The translations under genes and the position numbers were made by a program. The notes beneath the pieces were generated by a model that saw only the letters and a program-made list of their open reading frames with translations, did no database searches and was not told the origin of the DNA. 58,053 nucleotides of DNA. It comes from Acanthaster planci. Taxonomy: Eukaryota; Echinodermata; Asteroidea; Valvatida; Acanthasteridae. The stretch covers positions 739,585 through 797,637 of the forward strand of contig NW_019091471.1 in NCBI RefSeq assembly GCF_001949145.1. The letters run 5' to 3'. Positions 1-10,840 of the stretch are shown in pieces. The number at the start of each line of letters is the position of its first letter. Position 1 is the first letter of the stretch.

Positions 1-313
1 CAGTGAAGTATATATTAAAATATAGCACTACAATAACTGACTGTGATTTCAAGGTACAACTACATCAGCCAATACAAAGCTCTCCTTGGTTTGTCACAAC
101 TGTCTTGTACATTATTACCACATGAATTAATTACTTTCGGAGGTATAGGCCCGTATGTGCTATCACTCTGATTTTTCTTTCTACAGAACTACGTGAAGCA
201 AAAAAAAAGAGAGTTGTAACCCTTAGACAGAACATCGTAGCATAAAAGTTTTTACTGTATTGACATGCTTCCATATGACACTTTTCCATTCCTGTACTTG
301 TTGAACATCATAG

Positions 314-1755
314 GAGCTCCGCGCTGTATCCAAACGGATAGAGGGACAGAGAATGTCTTCATTGATGACATACTAGTTGCCATCCATTCTGTGTATGGCG
401 GACAGGAAGGGCCATGTGTAATAAAGAGCACCTCTCGTTATAACCAGGTGCTAAATTCAAATCTTTCTTTATGTAAAACAACTTATGCCATGCAATCCTA
501 CCTGTTGGGGTCGTGATAGCCAACGTACCTGCATAAGCTGGCTTCTATTAAAAAGTCTAGGAACTATTATGGAGTTTCGATTTATCACTACATCATTTCG
601 ACTTCGACTTTCAACAATCTACATGCATAAGTTCCAACAAACATACATCCTTAACTGTAATCAAGAGAGTATGTAATCGCTTCTTGTTCTATTTTTTCAT
701 TCTCAGCGCATAGAACGCATTTGGCGAACTCTTTTCGAAATGATGGGACATTTTTGGGTCGACATTTTTCGGCAGTTGGTAAACCGGGATCAACTTGAAT
801 GCACTTCCCCTCTACATTTGTAAGTACTTTTCCGCTTACTGTTATCTATGTACAATTCTGGGGTAAAAATTTCTTTCGAAAAATGTCCTTTGTGAAATTT
901 TACTGCATGTTAAATTTGTTTCCTTATCTGTAACAATACACAAACTAAATATTGCTTAGTTACGTCTACATTTAAATCCATTCGGTACAATTTAGAAATT
1001 ACGAGTCTGGAATTCAGAAATGACCTGCTGTAATTCGATAAACCTGCAAACAATACTGGCGATTCACGTCAGTGCGACTCCAAGAGTTTGCAACGCATGG
1101 ACCAATCACAGTGCGTGAATTCTGTCGACTCGTTGAGCGTGTGGAAATGGTCGACAGATTTCGTGCATTGTGAATGATCAACGTGTCGCAAAATCTTGGA
1201 GGCGGACAGGATACCCCGTATTCGTCAGACTTTTATACAGCATGTTAACATCGAGGTAGACAATTAATACCGTGCCGATTTACATACGCTGAATGTATCA
1301 TTTATAAATCACCACATATTGAATTACAGGGAATGTCTGAGGTTCTGCTTCAACAGGATTATTCAATGATCTGAGTTGGATGACGTGCGAAAGGAGTGGA
1401 ACTAGCATTATGTCAGGGCATCCCTAGGTGTTGAAGCCTTGCCTGCAAAGCCTGATATTTTTTATTTTTTGCCACAAGTATACGGTGAGTATATCTTCCC
1501 ATGTGAGCACAAGTGTCAACTTTGGAAGAACAACTAACCCCAAGTCCTTCTTTTTCCCTCTTCAAGATGCCAGCAGATTTACTTACGGCGTCAGGTACAT
1601 AAATGTAAAGGGATGATTACTCTTGTGAGTGAATTATGTGTTTTTTTATACTTTCAGGGACACACAATTATAGTATTCCAGTCCCACGTCAAGAACTGCA
1701 GCAAATAAAGGTAGAATTTACAACTCCACCGCCACCAGAAGGATGCACTGTGTAA
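314..1755 (+). pseudogene. C-terminal half of an intron-bearing integrase-like gene, decayed
   Basis: Four exon blocks read as the C-terminal part of an integrase-core (DDE-type) protein family common in marine invertebrates. Exon 314-447 holds the motif APRCIQTDRGTENVF (catalytic Asp plus G-T-E-N signature) and ends at Y-N-Q. Exon 707-819 continues with RIERIWRTLFEMM, the position where relatives have NQRIEAWW. Exon 1330-1484 holds ECLRFCFNRII, SELDDVRKEW and FYFLPQVYG. Exon 1658-1755 holds THNYSIPVPRQEL and ends at TAA. All junctions have GT and AG dinucleotides and matching phase (0, 2, 1). The copy is broken: TGA at 1367-1369 and TAG at 1403-1405 are in frame inside the third block. The family assignment is from recalled motifs, not a search. 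The N-terminal half is missing here, although a separate N-terminal half lies at 5660-6885. Confidence 0.7.
1061..1204. repeat. Foldback element, family shared with 14776-14929
   Basis: The two halves are inverted repeats of one another: gtgcgactccaagagtttg on the left pairs imperfectly with the complement of cgcaaaatcttggaggcg on the right, and tctgtcgact pairs with gtcgacagat in the middle. It lies in an intron of the integrase-like pseudogene and contains no ORF. It resembles the element at 14776-14929 in layout and sequence (agagtttgc, ggaccaatcaca, tgactcgttga). Confidence 0.6.
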
Positions 1756-2054
1756 TTCGCTTCAGTCTGCAATGATTTAATGTTGATTCACTCAAACGCA
1801 ATGCCTTCTACTGTCGCAGAAGGTGTACAACCCTTCGAATGGTTGCTCAACAAATTAGACTAGACATAAAAATTAAGTTTGGGAAATTATCTGCTGTAAG
1901 TTGACCAATGTAGACAGACAATCATGTGGAAATGAACGTCAAAGCTGCTTTATAAAGAAAACGAAATCACACGGACCCCTGTTTTACAAGTTTTGAATTT
2001 AGCAGTTTTTCATCAATTTAATCTCTTTACTGTTAAACTTGTATAATATCCTCC
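1756..2054. other. No gene seen
   Basis: AT-rich spacer between the integrase-like pseudogene and the HECT-like pseudogene. No coding signal or repeat was recognised. Confidence 0.5.
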
Positions 2055-3067
2055 TTAAATTTTCCCGAAACCGTGGCAGTTCTGTATTGCCTGCACCATC
2101 ATTCCTCTCAGATCATCAGGATCTCCAATACCCCTGGCAACCAAAGAACAGGCATGAAAGTGTGGGCACTTGGCAGATGCCTGATTCCAGGAGTGGTGCT
2201 GTAGAAATCTATCAGCAGAGGCATCTGGAAGCCATACGGTGGGATATCTTCTGCACCTATCCAGAACTCAAGAACTTCACTCAAAGAAACTCCCGTTGAG
2301 TTCGCTATAAAATGTACACATAAAAACAATAAAAAAGTTACCTTTGCCAACAACCAAAGGCATGTTAAAGCCAAAAAAGACATATCAAATGTCCTTCCTT
2401 AAACCACATTGCGCCAAAAATAAACTGGATGTGGCAAGACATCTTTCTTGCGAGACAATAAGATATACAGTTGTCGATACCAGTGAAATTTACCTTCACA
2501 TTCAAGTAAGAAAGTCTCGAAGCTGTACATTGTGTCCTCTTCTTGTGTCCTGTTGTTACTCCCCTCCAGTGAGTAGGTGATGGTGTATGTTTTCTTCAGA
2601 TCAGCCTTCCTCAGGTTGTTATTTGTGTAGACGAACAGTTGTGCTGTTGCACCCGGGCTGCGTTTGACTTGATCGTACATCGGGCCCAACCCTTCGCAGA
2701 ACTGCTTGATGGAACTTTCTACCCTTTAATGCAAAACGAATTAGCAAGGAACATGTAGGGATGTTGATAATACATGAACGACATTATCAACACAAATTTA
2801 ACATTAGTGGTTCAATAATTTGGTTTTTCCAGGTGATTGCTTCATTCCGACAGTTAACTTGACGCATAACAATCATTATTAGCCCATGTGCAAATGAAAC
2901 AATGTACATGTATATACACTTACTTGTAGCAAAACTCATGTGTCATCAGGTCTTTTATGAGGATATACCGTTCGGCTAACTGGCGTCCGAAAATCTTAAC
3001 GACTCCCTGGTCAAGCAGCCAGTCGGACAACCTTGTCAAATTGTTCTTGTGACTCGCATGCATTCAA
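2055..3067 (-). pseudogene. HECT-type E3 ubiquitin ligase-like gene, C-terminal part, frame-broken
   Basis: Three - strand exon blocks resemble the C-terminal HECT region of G2E3-like proteins. Block 3067-2924 reads NACESQEQFDKV and then, one frame over, SDWLLDQGVVKIFGRQLAER. Block 2723-2494 reads VESSIKQFCEGLGPMYDQ and FETFLLECE. Block 2304-2055 reads EVLEFWIGAEDIPPYGF and LPSAHTFMPVLWLP, the conserved end of the HECT C-lobe. Splice sites are canonical and in phase. The HECT catalytic Cys normally sits in a T-C motif near LPSAHT; here the matching residue is Phe (H-T-F), so activity would be doubtful even with an intact frame. A one-base frame break lies near 3025-3040 and another near 2131-2134, after which GIGDPDDLRGMM and a terminal GFGKI can be read to TAA at 2055-2057. 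Either a pseudogene or two assembly indels. Confidence 0.6.
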
Positions 3068-3352
3068 CTGTAAGAACAAAACCAACTATGTTGTTCACTG
3101 TACAGTGAACCCGATGTAGTTGCTTTTCTTATAGGTATAAAGAGCTTGGATGGAATAAATACAATAAGTGTTGCAAGCAAAGCTCCATGGCGTGGTTAAT
3201 GATTTACTCGTTGGCCATAACAATACACGAGGTATGGGTAGGTCATGGGTGAACATTGGTCCTCTCAGATTAAGCAACTTTAGGTATGTTTTTTCTGCAT
3301 TTTCACATCGCACTGTTTTAGCAAGTCAATAGTCTTGAAGAGATTTCAGAAA

Positions 3353-3473
3353 GTGCAGTAGGCCCGCAGGAAAGGATGTATGAAATAGCATGTAGTGGTG
3401 GAGGTCTGTCATTGTTCGCAAGTACCAGCGTAAAGGAACCAGATCAAACCTGTCTTTGACTTGGCCCTTTACC
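3353..3473 (-). other. Exon-like block upstream of the HECT-like gene
   Basis: On the - strand a good acceptor (ttttgtcacag) is followed by an open stretch reading KDRFDLVPLRWYLRTMTDLH and SFPAGLLHFLKS. I do not recognise the peptide and it does not match what I recall of the HECT family at this position. It may be an upstream exon of the same gene or chance. Confidence 0.25.
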
Positions 3474-5019
3474 CTGTGACAAAAATAACACAATAAAAAC
3501 CACAAACGACTAGTGGCGCGATTTTATAAAAAGAACCTTTCATAAAACTGGTCAGTGCTCAGTCAATCGTGAACGTACTTAATAATAATAACAATAAAAA
3601 TGATGAATTATTTAAAAAACGCTTACTTTGTCAATGACATCTAAAAGGGCTGTACATTAAATGCAATAATTAAATTACTTTCACATAATTAAAACGAAGT
3701 AAAAGGAGTTATAAAATAAAATTAAAAATTATTACTTGTTATGATCAAGGTTTCAAAGAGAAGATTCAAACTTCACAGACGATACATTCCTTCACATGAC
3801 GATACATTCACATGAACCCTACCTCTGTCGAAATTAACAATTACATGTCGGTTCCTCTTTTTATTCATTCTGTACCGTATTAAAAACTCTCTTGTACATT
3901 CGGGAAAGTCCTTGACGCATTATCGTTTCCGTTTGGAAAGTCATTGCCACCTTGTATTTTACATTTCACGTAGCCACAGAAGGAAAGGTCAGACGATAAC
4001 AACAGTATTAGTGTTCCTTCCGATAATAGAAATAAATTTTGATCTACCAAACACGCACCCACACGCATGGCACCAGCATCCCCAAACAAGTACATGGTCC
4101 ACTGCCTCCAAGACTAAGTTGTTCTTCTCCTGCCTCTCCATACCACATAATAATGACCAGGCATGCGCAAGGTTCTACAGGCGTAGGGCATCCAGTTGGG
4201 AGTTAACTAATTTCACGCAAACTTACGAAACAATGTTATACCGTGAGCGTCAACAGTCAAGAGAAATTACACACAAGGAGTAGTATCTATAAATCTACCA
4301 ATACATATGAAATAACATTTGACGTGCAACTCTCCCATTCCATTAATACCAAAGCACAGTGGAATGGCACTGATAAGATGCCCACAGTAATATATTGTAA
4401 TGTCTTTCTCACACTTTTCTATAAACCCAAAAGGCAATAATAGATAGATCATAGCGACTCTTGCTTCTTAAGGACTGTGGGAAATGCATCAAAACTAAAA
4501 CCAATCGTGTGCAAAATTTCACTTCTAGTACAACAAAATGTACGATTCATTTGGGCTACTCTGGAAAGAACCATTTCAATTCCCATCGATCAGACAACAT
4601 GTGTTTCTACCATTTACCAACCATCGCAGAATGGTATACCATTCTTGCAATTATTTTAATACTTACATTGTTTGCCACAAAAGCATCCACGAATTCCTCC
4701 AATCCAAGTTCCTGCAAAAGGTCTTCCATATTACTTCCTGAAAACAATACAAGAATACAGTTTTTCGTCGTACAGTTTGTCAGGCTTTACAAACCTTAAA
4801 TCCAACTAAAATGGCATAACTTGAAACTTCTCATACCAATTTACTTGATCCCTGCCGGTCGCATATGCAACTTAGACTCCTCTTTTGCAAACTACGAAGC
4901 CTTATCAACTGTATGTAGGCCGCCAGTGTTTTAATAAATGAGAACACGAATTAAGTTAAGTTACACTAATACTTGTACTCTTTGGGGTCGGTACGTCATA
5001 TGGAACACCATACGTGCCA
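3474..5019. other. No gene seen
   Basis: AT-rich sequence with only short scattered open frames on both strands. No motif, splice-consistent chain or repeat was recognised. Confidence 0.4.
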
Positions 5020-5340
5020 TCTGGCGTTGCATTTTTCAGCCGGCGTCGCATTTTTCGACGGGCGTCGCATTTTTCAGCCAGCGTCGCGTTTTTCAGCCGG
5101 CATCGCATTTTTCAGCCGGCGTGGCATTTTCTGCCGGCGTCGCATTTTTCTGAGGGCGTCGAATTTTTTAGCCGGCGTCGCATTTTTTAACCGACGTCGC
5201 ATTTTTTGACGGGCGTCGCATTTTTTGACGGGCGTCGCATTTTACGTTGGGCGTCGCATTTTTCGACCACCGTCGCTTTTTTCGACCGGGCGTCGCATTT
5301 TCAACCGGCGTCGCATTTTTCAACGGGCATCGCATTTCTC
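5020..5340. repeat. Minisatellite, 19-bp unit, about 17 copies
   Basis: About seventeen tandem copies of a 19-bp unit close to gcgtcgcatttttcagccg. Variation is mainly in the last six bases (cagccg, gacggg, aaccga). Because 19 is not a multiple of 3, the array stays open in several frames on both strands and gives periodic Phe-, Ala- and Gly-rich translations. These should not be read as proteins. Confidence 0.95.
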
Positions 5341-5640
5341 GATGAAAAATTTTAACTTTGACCTCCAGACAGCCCATTTGAAGCCAGTTATTAGACGGAG
5401 AGAACCCCTGCCTTTGTGTTGGTCATTGTTTAATCGGAATCTCAGAAATTCTTTACAGATTCTAGGGGGGATGAGTTAGGTGACAATAGTCTGGAGTTTG
5501 TATACGGATTAGACAGGTAAGGGGGGTACCCCTCCGTCCCATACCTTGCCTGGTATAACACAGCCTGTAGCCTACATGCTTTAGCCTCCGACCTGAGCAG
5601 AAATGTATACGTTGCTACAACCACAACATGCTTTCAACAA
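5341..5640. other. No gene seen
   Basis: Spacer between the minisatellite and the integrase-like N-terminal half; nothing recognised apart from short chance frames. Confidence 0.4.
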
Positions 5641-5659
5641 TGACGGCAATGACACTATC

Positions 5660-6885
5660 CTACAATGAGACCGATTGGTCTGTCATTACTTTGAAGCAGG
5701 CTACAGCTACGAGGAGATTCTTTCAATTTTGGTCCTTTGACATCGAATTACCATCAGGTATTGGCCTACTTTATTTGTATATGCTGACATGGATGACTTG
5801 AATGTTGGCCTATAGCTGTAGTATTTGTGTACATGTACATGTACTAGTTAGACTTTGAACGGTTAGTATCGCTGTCCTCCGGCCCATGCGTGGAAATAAC
5901 ACTTGTGCATTGTTTTATAGAGATGGATATGTTTTTATTCCTTGTGCTGTCGGCCTGAGAACGCTGCACCGAATTCTCCGCAAACTGAACTGGTTCTTAA
6001 TAAGTTTGCGGGTAGGGGTAACAGAACGTCTTGAAAACGGTAGCAGTGAGAGAAGAGACACTTTAGGTTGAAACATTTCTTTTGTATGCAAGTTTCATTC
6101 AAGCAGTGGTTGTGTCAAATACATTCTCGATCCGCTATTATTGTACCAAATTAATTAAATAGAAGAATTTTACTTACAGAATATTCCTTTGTTGGGTTTC
6201 ATTGCTCGTATGCCCTCAATCTTTAAATCTGGTGCATGTCCTCTACCACTTTTTGCACGGAAGTGGGTTGTATGCAGGTTTTATGTAAAGTAATTTCTGT
6301 GTTCAAAAGTAGAGTTACATGGTTTTATGTTACAGTACTGTATTTCATATGCTAGAAGATGTTACACATACAGTTGTGCTGGTTATCAACTGTAAATTAA
6401 TTTAATCCTACGAACGTTTCATTTCCCGGTGCTTCTGGAAATACTAATAGGGCAACCAGATAATTGCTTTCTTATTTATTTAACGACTTATTCTTCGTAG
6501 GCTGAATTACAAGGCAGTGGCCACAATCTGGGATGCCGGGCCATGGCAAGAAGAATGTTGTCACGCTATAGCATCATTGTTCCAAGGTAGACCGACAAGA
6601 ATAAAACATTATCAATTGCTGACGCAATACATTTCTCATCTAGTTTTCATTTGAATGTTTTTTACTCTTCTTGTTTTTAGACATCGTACATTGTGTGAAT
6701 TTTTTTTGTAGGAGCGTCGTCCTTGGAGGGCAACGCATGCTAGACCCTGAAGGGGTAGAACTACGTGGAAGACATAGACTGAGGAGACGATCCTATGTCA
6801 ATGAAGACCCGAATTTTGCAATCCACGTCGATCAGCATGACAAGCTAAAGGTTTATGGATTTGCTTTGCACGGAGCAATAGATGG
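5660..6885 (+). pseudogene. N-terminal half of an intron-bearing integrase-like gene
   Basis: Four exon blocks resemble the N-terminal part of the same integrase-like family seen at 314-1755. Block A (about 5660-5757) reads HYFEAGYSYEEILSIL. Block B (from 5960, 3' end unclear) reads TLHRILRKLNWF. Block C 6501-6586 reads ELQGSGHNLGCRAMARRM. Block D 6712-6885 reads GQRMLDPEGVELRGRHRLRR and then FAIHVDQHDKLKVYGFALHG. Splice sites join A to B and C to D in phase. His-Val-Asp in block D is where relatives have their first conserved Asp (W-H-V-D). An in-frame TGA at 5738-5740 interrupts block A. No continuation into the GTEN part was found before 7414, so the copy is truncated or its remainder is lost. 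Confidence 0.65.
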
Positions 6886-7414
6886 GTGAGAACATAGCCA
6901 GTAGTCAGTAGGGCTATTAAATTCAATTTTCATTTTTCCCCAGGAGATGAGACTTGATGCTCACTAGAAAAGTGGCAACCAATTATCTGTGTCTCGTTTT
7001 GAGATAGAAAAAATACAAATTCAACCCATCTTAGCAAAATTGTTCGCATTCAACATTCTCTATGTTAAAATACATGAGCATATCAAGTGTTATTTCATAT
7101 ATATTGTATAAATTGTTATTTATTGTTAAACGGCGTCAACCATTTCATTCAATGTAATGCAATAAGAGTAGATTATTGATTTGAGGCGTATTGTCAATGC
7201 AATGTACGTTCAAAAAATTAAGGACTGTTTTCCAAAAACCCTCCTGATTTTTACATGTTAAGCCACTCTGACCATAATTCCAATATGTGTTCCGGCAGTT
7301 TCTCATGGATCGCAGTCAACCGTGAACGGGCTGCGCACTATATGCACGGACGTGTATAATAAAATCTGGACTCGCAATGCCCTTAATCAGCTTATAGAGT
7401 CATGGAATCCACTC
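6886..7414. other. No gene seen
   Basis: AT-rich spacer after the integrase-like fragment. The expected next exon (conserved F-S-R after I-D-G) was looked for and not found. Confidence 0.4.
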
Positions 7415-7533
7415 GCGGCCATTTTACCCAGCCGAATACAAAGCTTTTCTGGCAATGCCCGCCTTTGTTCTTCCTGACGTCAATAGAAGGGAGCCGACCC
7501 ACGCATTCGTATTCGGCTCGGTAAAATGGCCGC
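7415..7533. repeat. Foldback element with 25-bp inverted ends
   Basis: GCGGCCATTTTACCCAGCCG at the left end pairs with CGGCTCGGTAAAATGGCCGC at the right end, and the match continues inward through GAATAC/GTATTC. The inner loop of about 67 bp has no ORF. No target duplication is visible. It lies about 320 bp before the CpG-rich patch at 7700-8096. Confidence 0.8.
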
Positions 7534-7699
7534 TGGTTGGCTTCTTCTTCATACAAAGGCGTTGCAAGTCCAGGTTTTTTATATATGTCCGTGACAATAT
7601 GACGCAGCGTATGGAAGACAAACACGACGGACTAACGACTTGATTCCAAGTCTACGTTTTCATACTCAACACAACTGACCAGAGGCTAGTCAAGGAACG

Positions 7700-7880
7700 C
7701 GCACGCAGCCAGCCCATGGAATCGAGGTCATGAGATCCCCGGCCCCAAGGCCACTCGCTCAAACTTACCCGCCGCTGATTGGCCAGCAGTCATATCACCG
7801 GTCGTGCACGCGTACGCGCACACGAAGCCGGCCTGGTGGTCGAGCCATCCATATATATTGTGTACGCGTGATACATGTAC
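7700..7880 (+). promoter_or_regulatory. Candidate core promoter with CCAAT and TATA motifs
   Basis: This short patch is much richer in CpG than its surroundings. It has an inverted CCAAT motif (attgg, 7778-7782) and a TATATA motif at 7852-7857 about 70 bp further on, the usual order and spacing. A transcription start near 7880 would give a 5' exon ending at the donor at 8096. The nearest downstream + strand gene is GATM, about 10 kb away; that link is inference. It could instead serve an unseen gene or a transposon. Confidence 0.35.
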
Positions 7881-8096
7881 ACTTCAAGACCATAAGTACA
7901 GTACCTCCATAGTTTAGTCGAGAGGCGGCCGGACCTCCTATTGAGTGATTTGTGTCCACGTTTGAAAACGTACATGTATCTTTCAGTAGTACACGTATGG
8001 ACACGTGAACACATACAGTACATTTAGCCGGCGCAAGCAAGCGCTATCTGTATTCGGCTATAAGTCGCAGCTACGAGAGAAGATTAAGAAGGTCAG
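7880..8096 (+). other. Candidate non-coding 5' exon
   Basis: CpG-containing sequence following the TATA motif and ending at a good donor (ggtcag then gtaataagt). It has short upstream ATG frames only. GATM's first coding exon is preceded by an acceptor 3 bp before its ATG, so GATM must have at least one upstream non-coding exon; this block is one candidate. Confidence 0.3.
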
Positions 8097-8769
8097 GTAA
8101 TAAGTTTCTGCCTTTCTTGATGAATGCCGTGGGCTCAAGTTATCACCACGCGTAAGGCTGTTTTAATTAATCCTTACTAGCTGCCTACACCTGCCTGTAC
8201 ACTGGGGGCCTAAGTTAGGCTATTTCTGTTTTATCTGTTGCGATGGCAGTGGATGGGTCGGAAGTTAACAAAGTATGTTAGGATTGCCATTAGGGTAGAA
8301 ATCGTCTTAGGCCTACACACATTTTGTCCAGAAAGTAATCGTGTCCTGTATTACTATTAGCCTAAGCCCGGGCTTCCCCGATCTATCAATCATGTCTATA
8401 GGAAAGGCATACAGGTGAACTTGAGTTAGTCAACTGGTGCTCATACTTACAAGTCTCCTCCAGTATTCTTCCTTTTACTTTAGGAATAACATGGAACATT
8501 TTTGTTGAATTTCAGTTTGTTCGGCTTTTATTCTTACAAAGTGTGCATCAACGCAAAATTGACTTAGCATTGACATGGTTCATGAGTACATGAAGGTCTT
8601 TCTGGGGTTTTACCCACTTACTCATTGTAAAGATGATAGGGCCTACATTGTACATGTACTTCCATTCTGAATATTAATGTCAGCTCTTTCTGATATTTTG
8701 CAAATCATCCTTGATATAGGTGTAACCAGTTGCCTGTTGCAAGTTTATTTGTATCACATTCAACTGTAG

Positions 8770-9033
8770 TTGTTCACTATCACAAACCTACAGCATCTGT
8801 TCGTATTCTGCTATACAATGCATCTAATTGCACTGTGTACACTCAAGCATGAATTGGGTAAAAGATGCCCTAGAAAGGAATGGGCAGTGTCATTCCTTCA
8901 AGTTCTGGCATTTCTGCTCACTGCATCAGCCTGTTTCATTTTGGCCTGCTATGTGTTCTCAACCAGGGTGTGGCTCGAGTACATGTCCTCAATAGTGAAC
9001 TGGTGGAATGACCAACACTTGGTGGATGCCTGA
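8770..9033 (+). other. Unrecognised open frame with one hydrophobic segment
   Basis: An 87-residue frame (start codon is not ATG) with a hydrophobic stretch, FLQVLAFLLTASACFILACY, that would span a membrane, followed by an aromatic tail (NWWNDQH) and TGA. A possible acceptor (gatgccctag) lies just before the hydrophobic part. I do not recognise it; it may be a terminal exon, a transposon fragment or chance. Confidence 0.2.
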
Positions 9034-9715
9034 TTAAAGGTAGACGTTGCTCATACGTATATATATGTGTCAATTATTGGAAGATACAGTGTAGTTCATG
9101 TTAAATTAGGCAGTTAACCCGTTGCCAAAACTTGAGCTCTCATTCGTTTACACACGCGAAGCACACATCGCTGTGCAATTCCTAAAACAGCCATTGCGTG
9201 TAAGGGTCATCATCAAACTTAAATATTGAAGTGAAAAAAAATAAATGTATCTCAGTCGTATTTGATAAAAGGAATATTGAAACCATGTTAATCTCAAAAG
9301 AACTTTTAACTTAGAGAATCTTTTATTTAGGTTACAGTCTCCTGAATATGGATGAAATTTGTGGTCAAAAAGGGGGGGGGGCAGGATACAAATCACAACC
9401 TTAGAAAGTAACTGAAGCTCAGTCATATGATTTTACTTTATCTGCATACATTAGTTAGCTATTCTAGTCTGTTTGATAAAACATCGAAAATTTTTCCAAA
9501 TGCTTTTTGTATTTTCCCAGGTTTTAATTGTGAAAAACCCTCAAAATATGCCATGCGATTCAAAAAATTTGACAATTCTTGTAGATTGCTAAAAAACTAG
9601 ACAGGGATTCAGCTAATGTTTGATATTTGTAAATCAAATAGTAGTGGTCTATCAAAAGCATGAATATTTTTATTTGCTTTGCATTCCTTGTTGGGAAAAC
9701 TCTTTCAAGAGTGTC

Positions 9716-10840
9716 GCGCGAGTCACATGTATGTGCTGTATGTCACGCGAGTCACACGCCAAGAATTGAAATTGAGTGTAAAAGCACTGTGAAAACACAA
9801 AATTGAATCAGTCAATGAAATTAAAGCTTTTTACCAAAAAAAGATGCTGTACATTCCTGTACAACTACATCATTAACTGCAGCACTTTCCTTTAGAAACT
9901 CTGTCAATTACATGTACATGAAAGTATGATGATGGGCACATGTACAGTACATATAGGTACATGTAAGTTGGGCAATCATATATTCAGACACCCCTCCAAA
10001 TTTAATACAGTCACCCCTGATTCTTTGCTACATGGAAAACTCCTAGAAAATGCTGGAACACAGCATTGTTTTATCATGTGGAAGGTGGGCTGTGAAATCT
10101 GCACTAAATCCACATGTGAAAGCTTGATACAATACCACATGCGTACATACTTTACTTTATACATGTACATGCGAATAGTTCTCTCCTGAAGTTTCATCCT
10201 ACCAAGCAGATTCAGCATCATGTAGGTAGTAATTATGACAGTTATTATGAATTTAATATGCTTGTTGAAAGTAAATTTTGAATGCCCTATAGATTTCCAC
10301 CCCAATATCTGCCAAAGTAAAGGGATAATAGCAGTTTTCACACTCTTCCATAATGTATTTGTAGGTACATCATTTTTATTAATGTAATATTATTATTGGA
10401 TTTGTGTTACTCTTATTACAGTTATAATGTAGCAGTACAAAAGCTACTGCGTCGCGCATTTGTGTTGCGCGAGTCACATTTTCTTCTGGCCATTTCTCAC
10501 AACAAGAGAGACTTCGCACAATGTCACCCATGCATGGATTAGGTCAGAGTATGAAGTTTTAAGCTCAGTAAAAATTTACTTTAGCACACTTGTAGATTCA
10601 TTGGAAATGCTTTTAGAATCAGGGGATATGAAAAATCCCCCTTTCTATCCTATCACGCGAGTCACGTCAAAGAAACTGTGATAAAGAAAACAAACATTTT
10701 AAAGTGATAAAATAAAAACTAAGAGAGACATTCACAATGCTTTGTCTTAATTACATGGTAATTTGAGTTGCATAAGTGCCATGTTAGCAACAGTAAATTG
10801 CATTAAATGTCAACATTTGTTCAAATGTCATGTGAGTCAC
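9716..10840. repeat. Cluster of CGCGAGTCAC-type words
   Basis: The word cgcgagtcac occurs near 9718, 9743, 10468 and 10657, with a variant (catgtgagtcac) near 10828. CpG words like this are rare in the surrounding AT-rich DNA. The spacing is irregular, so this is not a simple tandem array. Confidence 0.5.

Noticed and set aside
1566-1594. Small exon DASRFTYGV in the integrase-like copy
   Set aside because: Splicing the previous block directly to 1658 gives a frame that fits the family (YGTHNYS); including this exon leads to a stop.
4938-5479. Several open frames of 69-84 codons on both strands with periodic Phe/Ala-rich translation
   Set aside because: They are by-products of the 19-bp minisatellite, which stays open in several frames.
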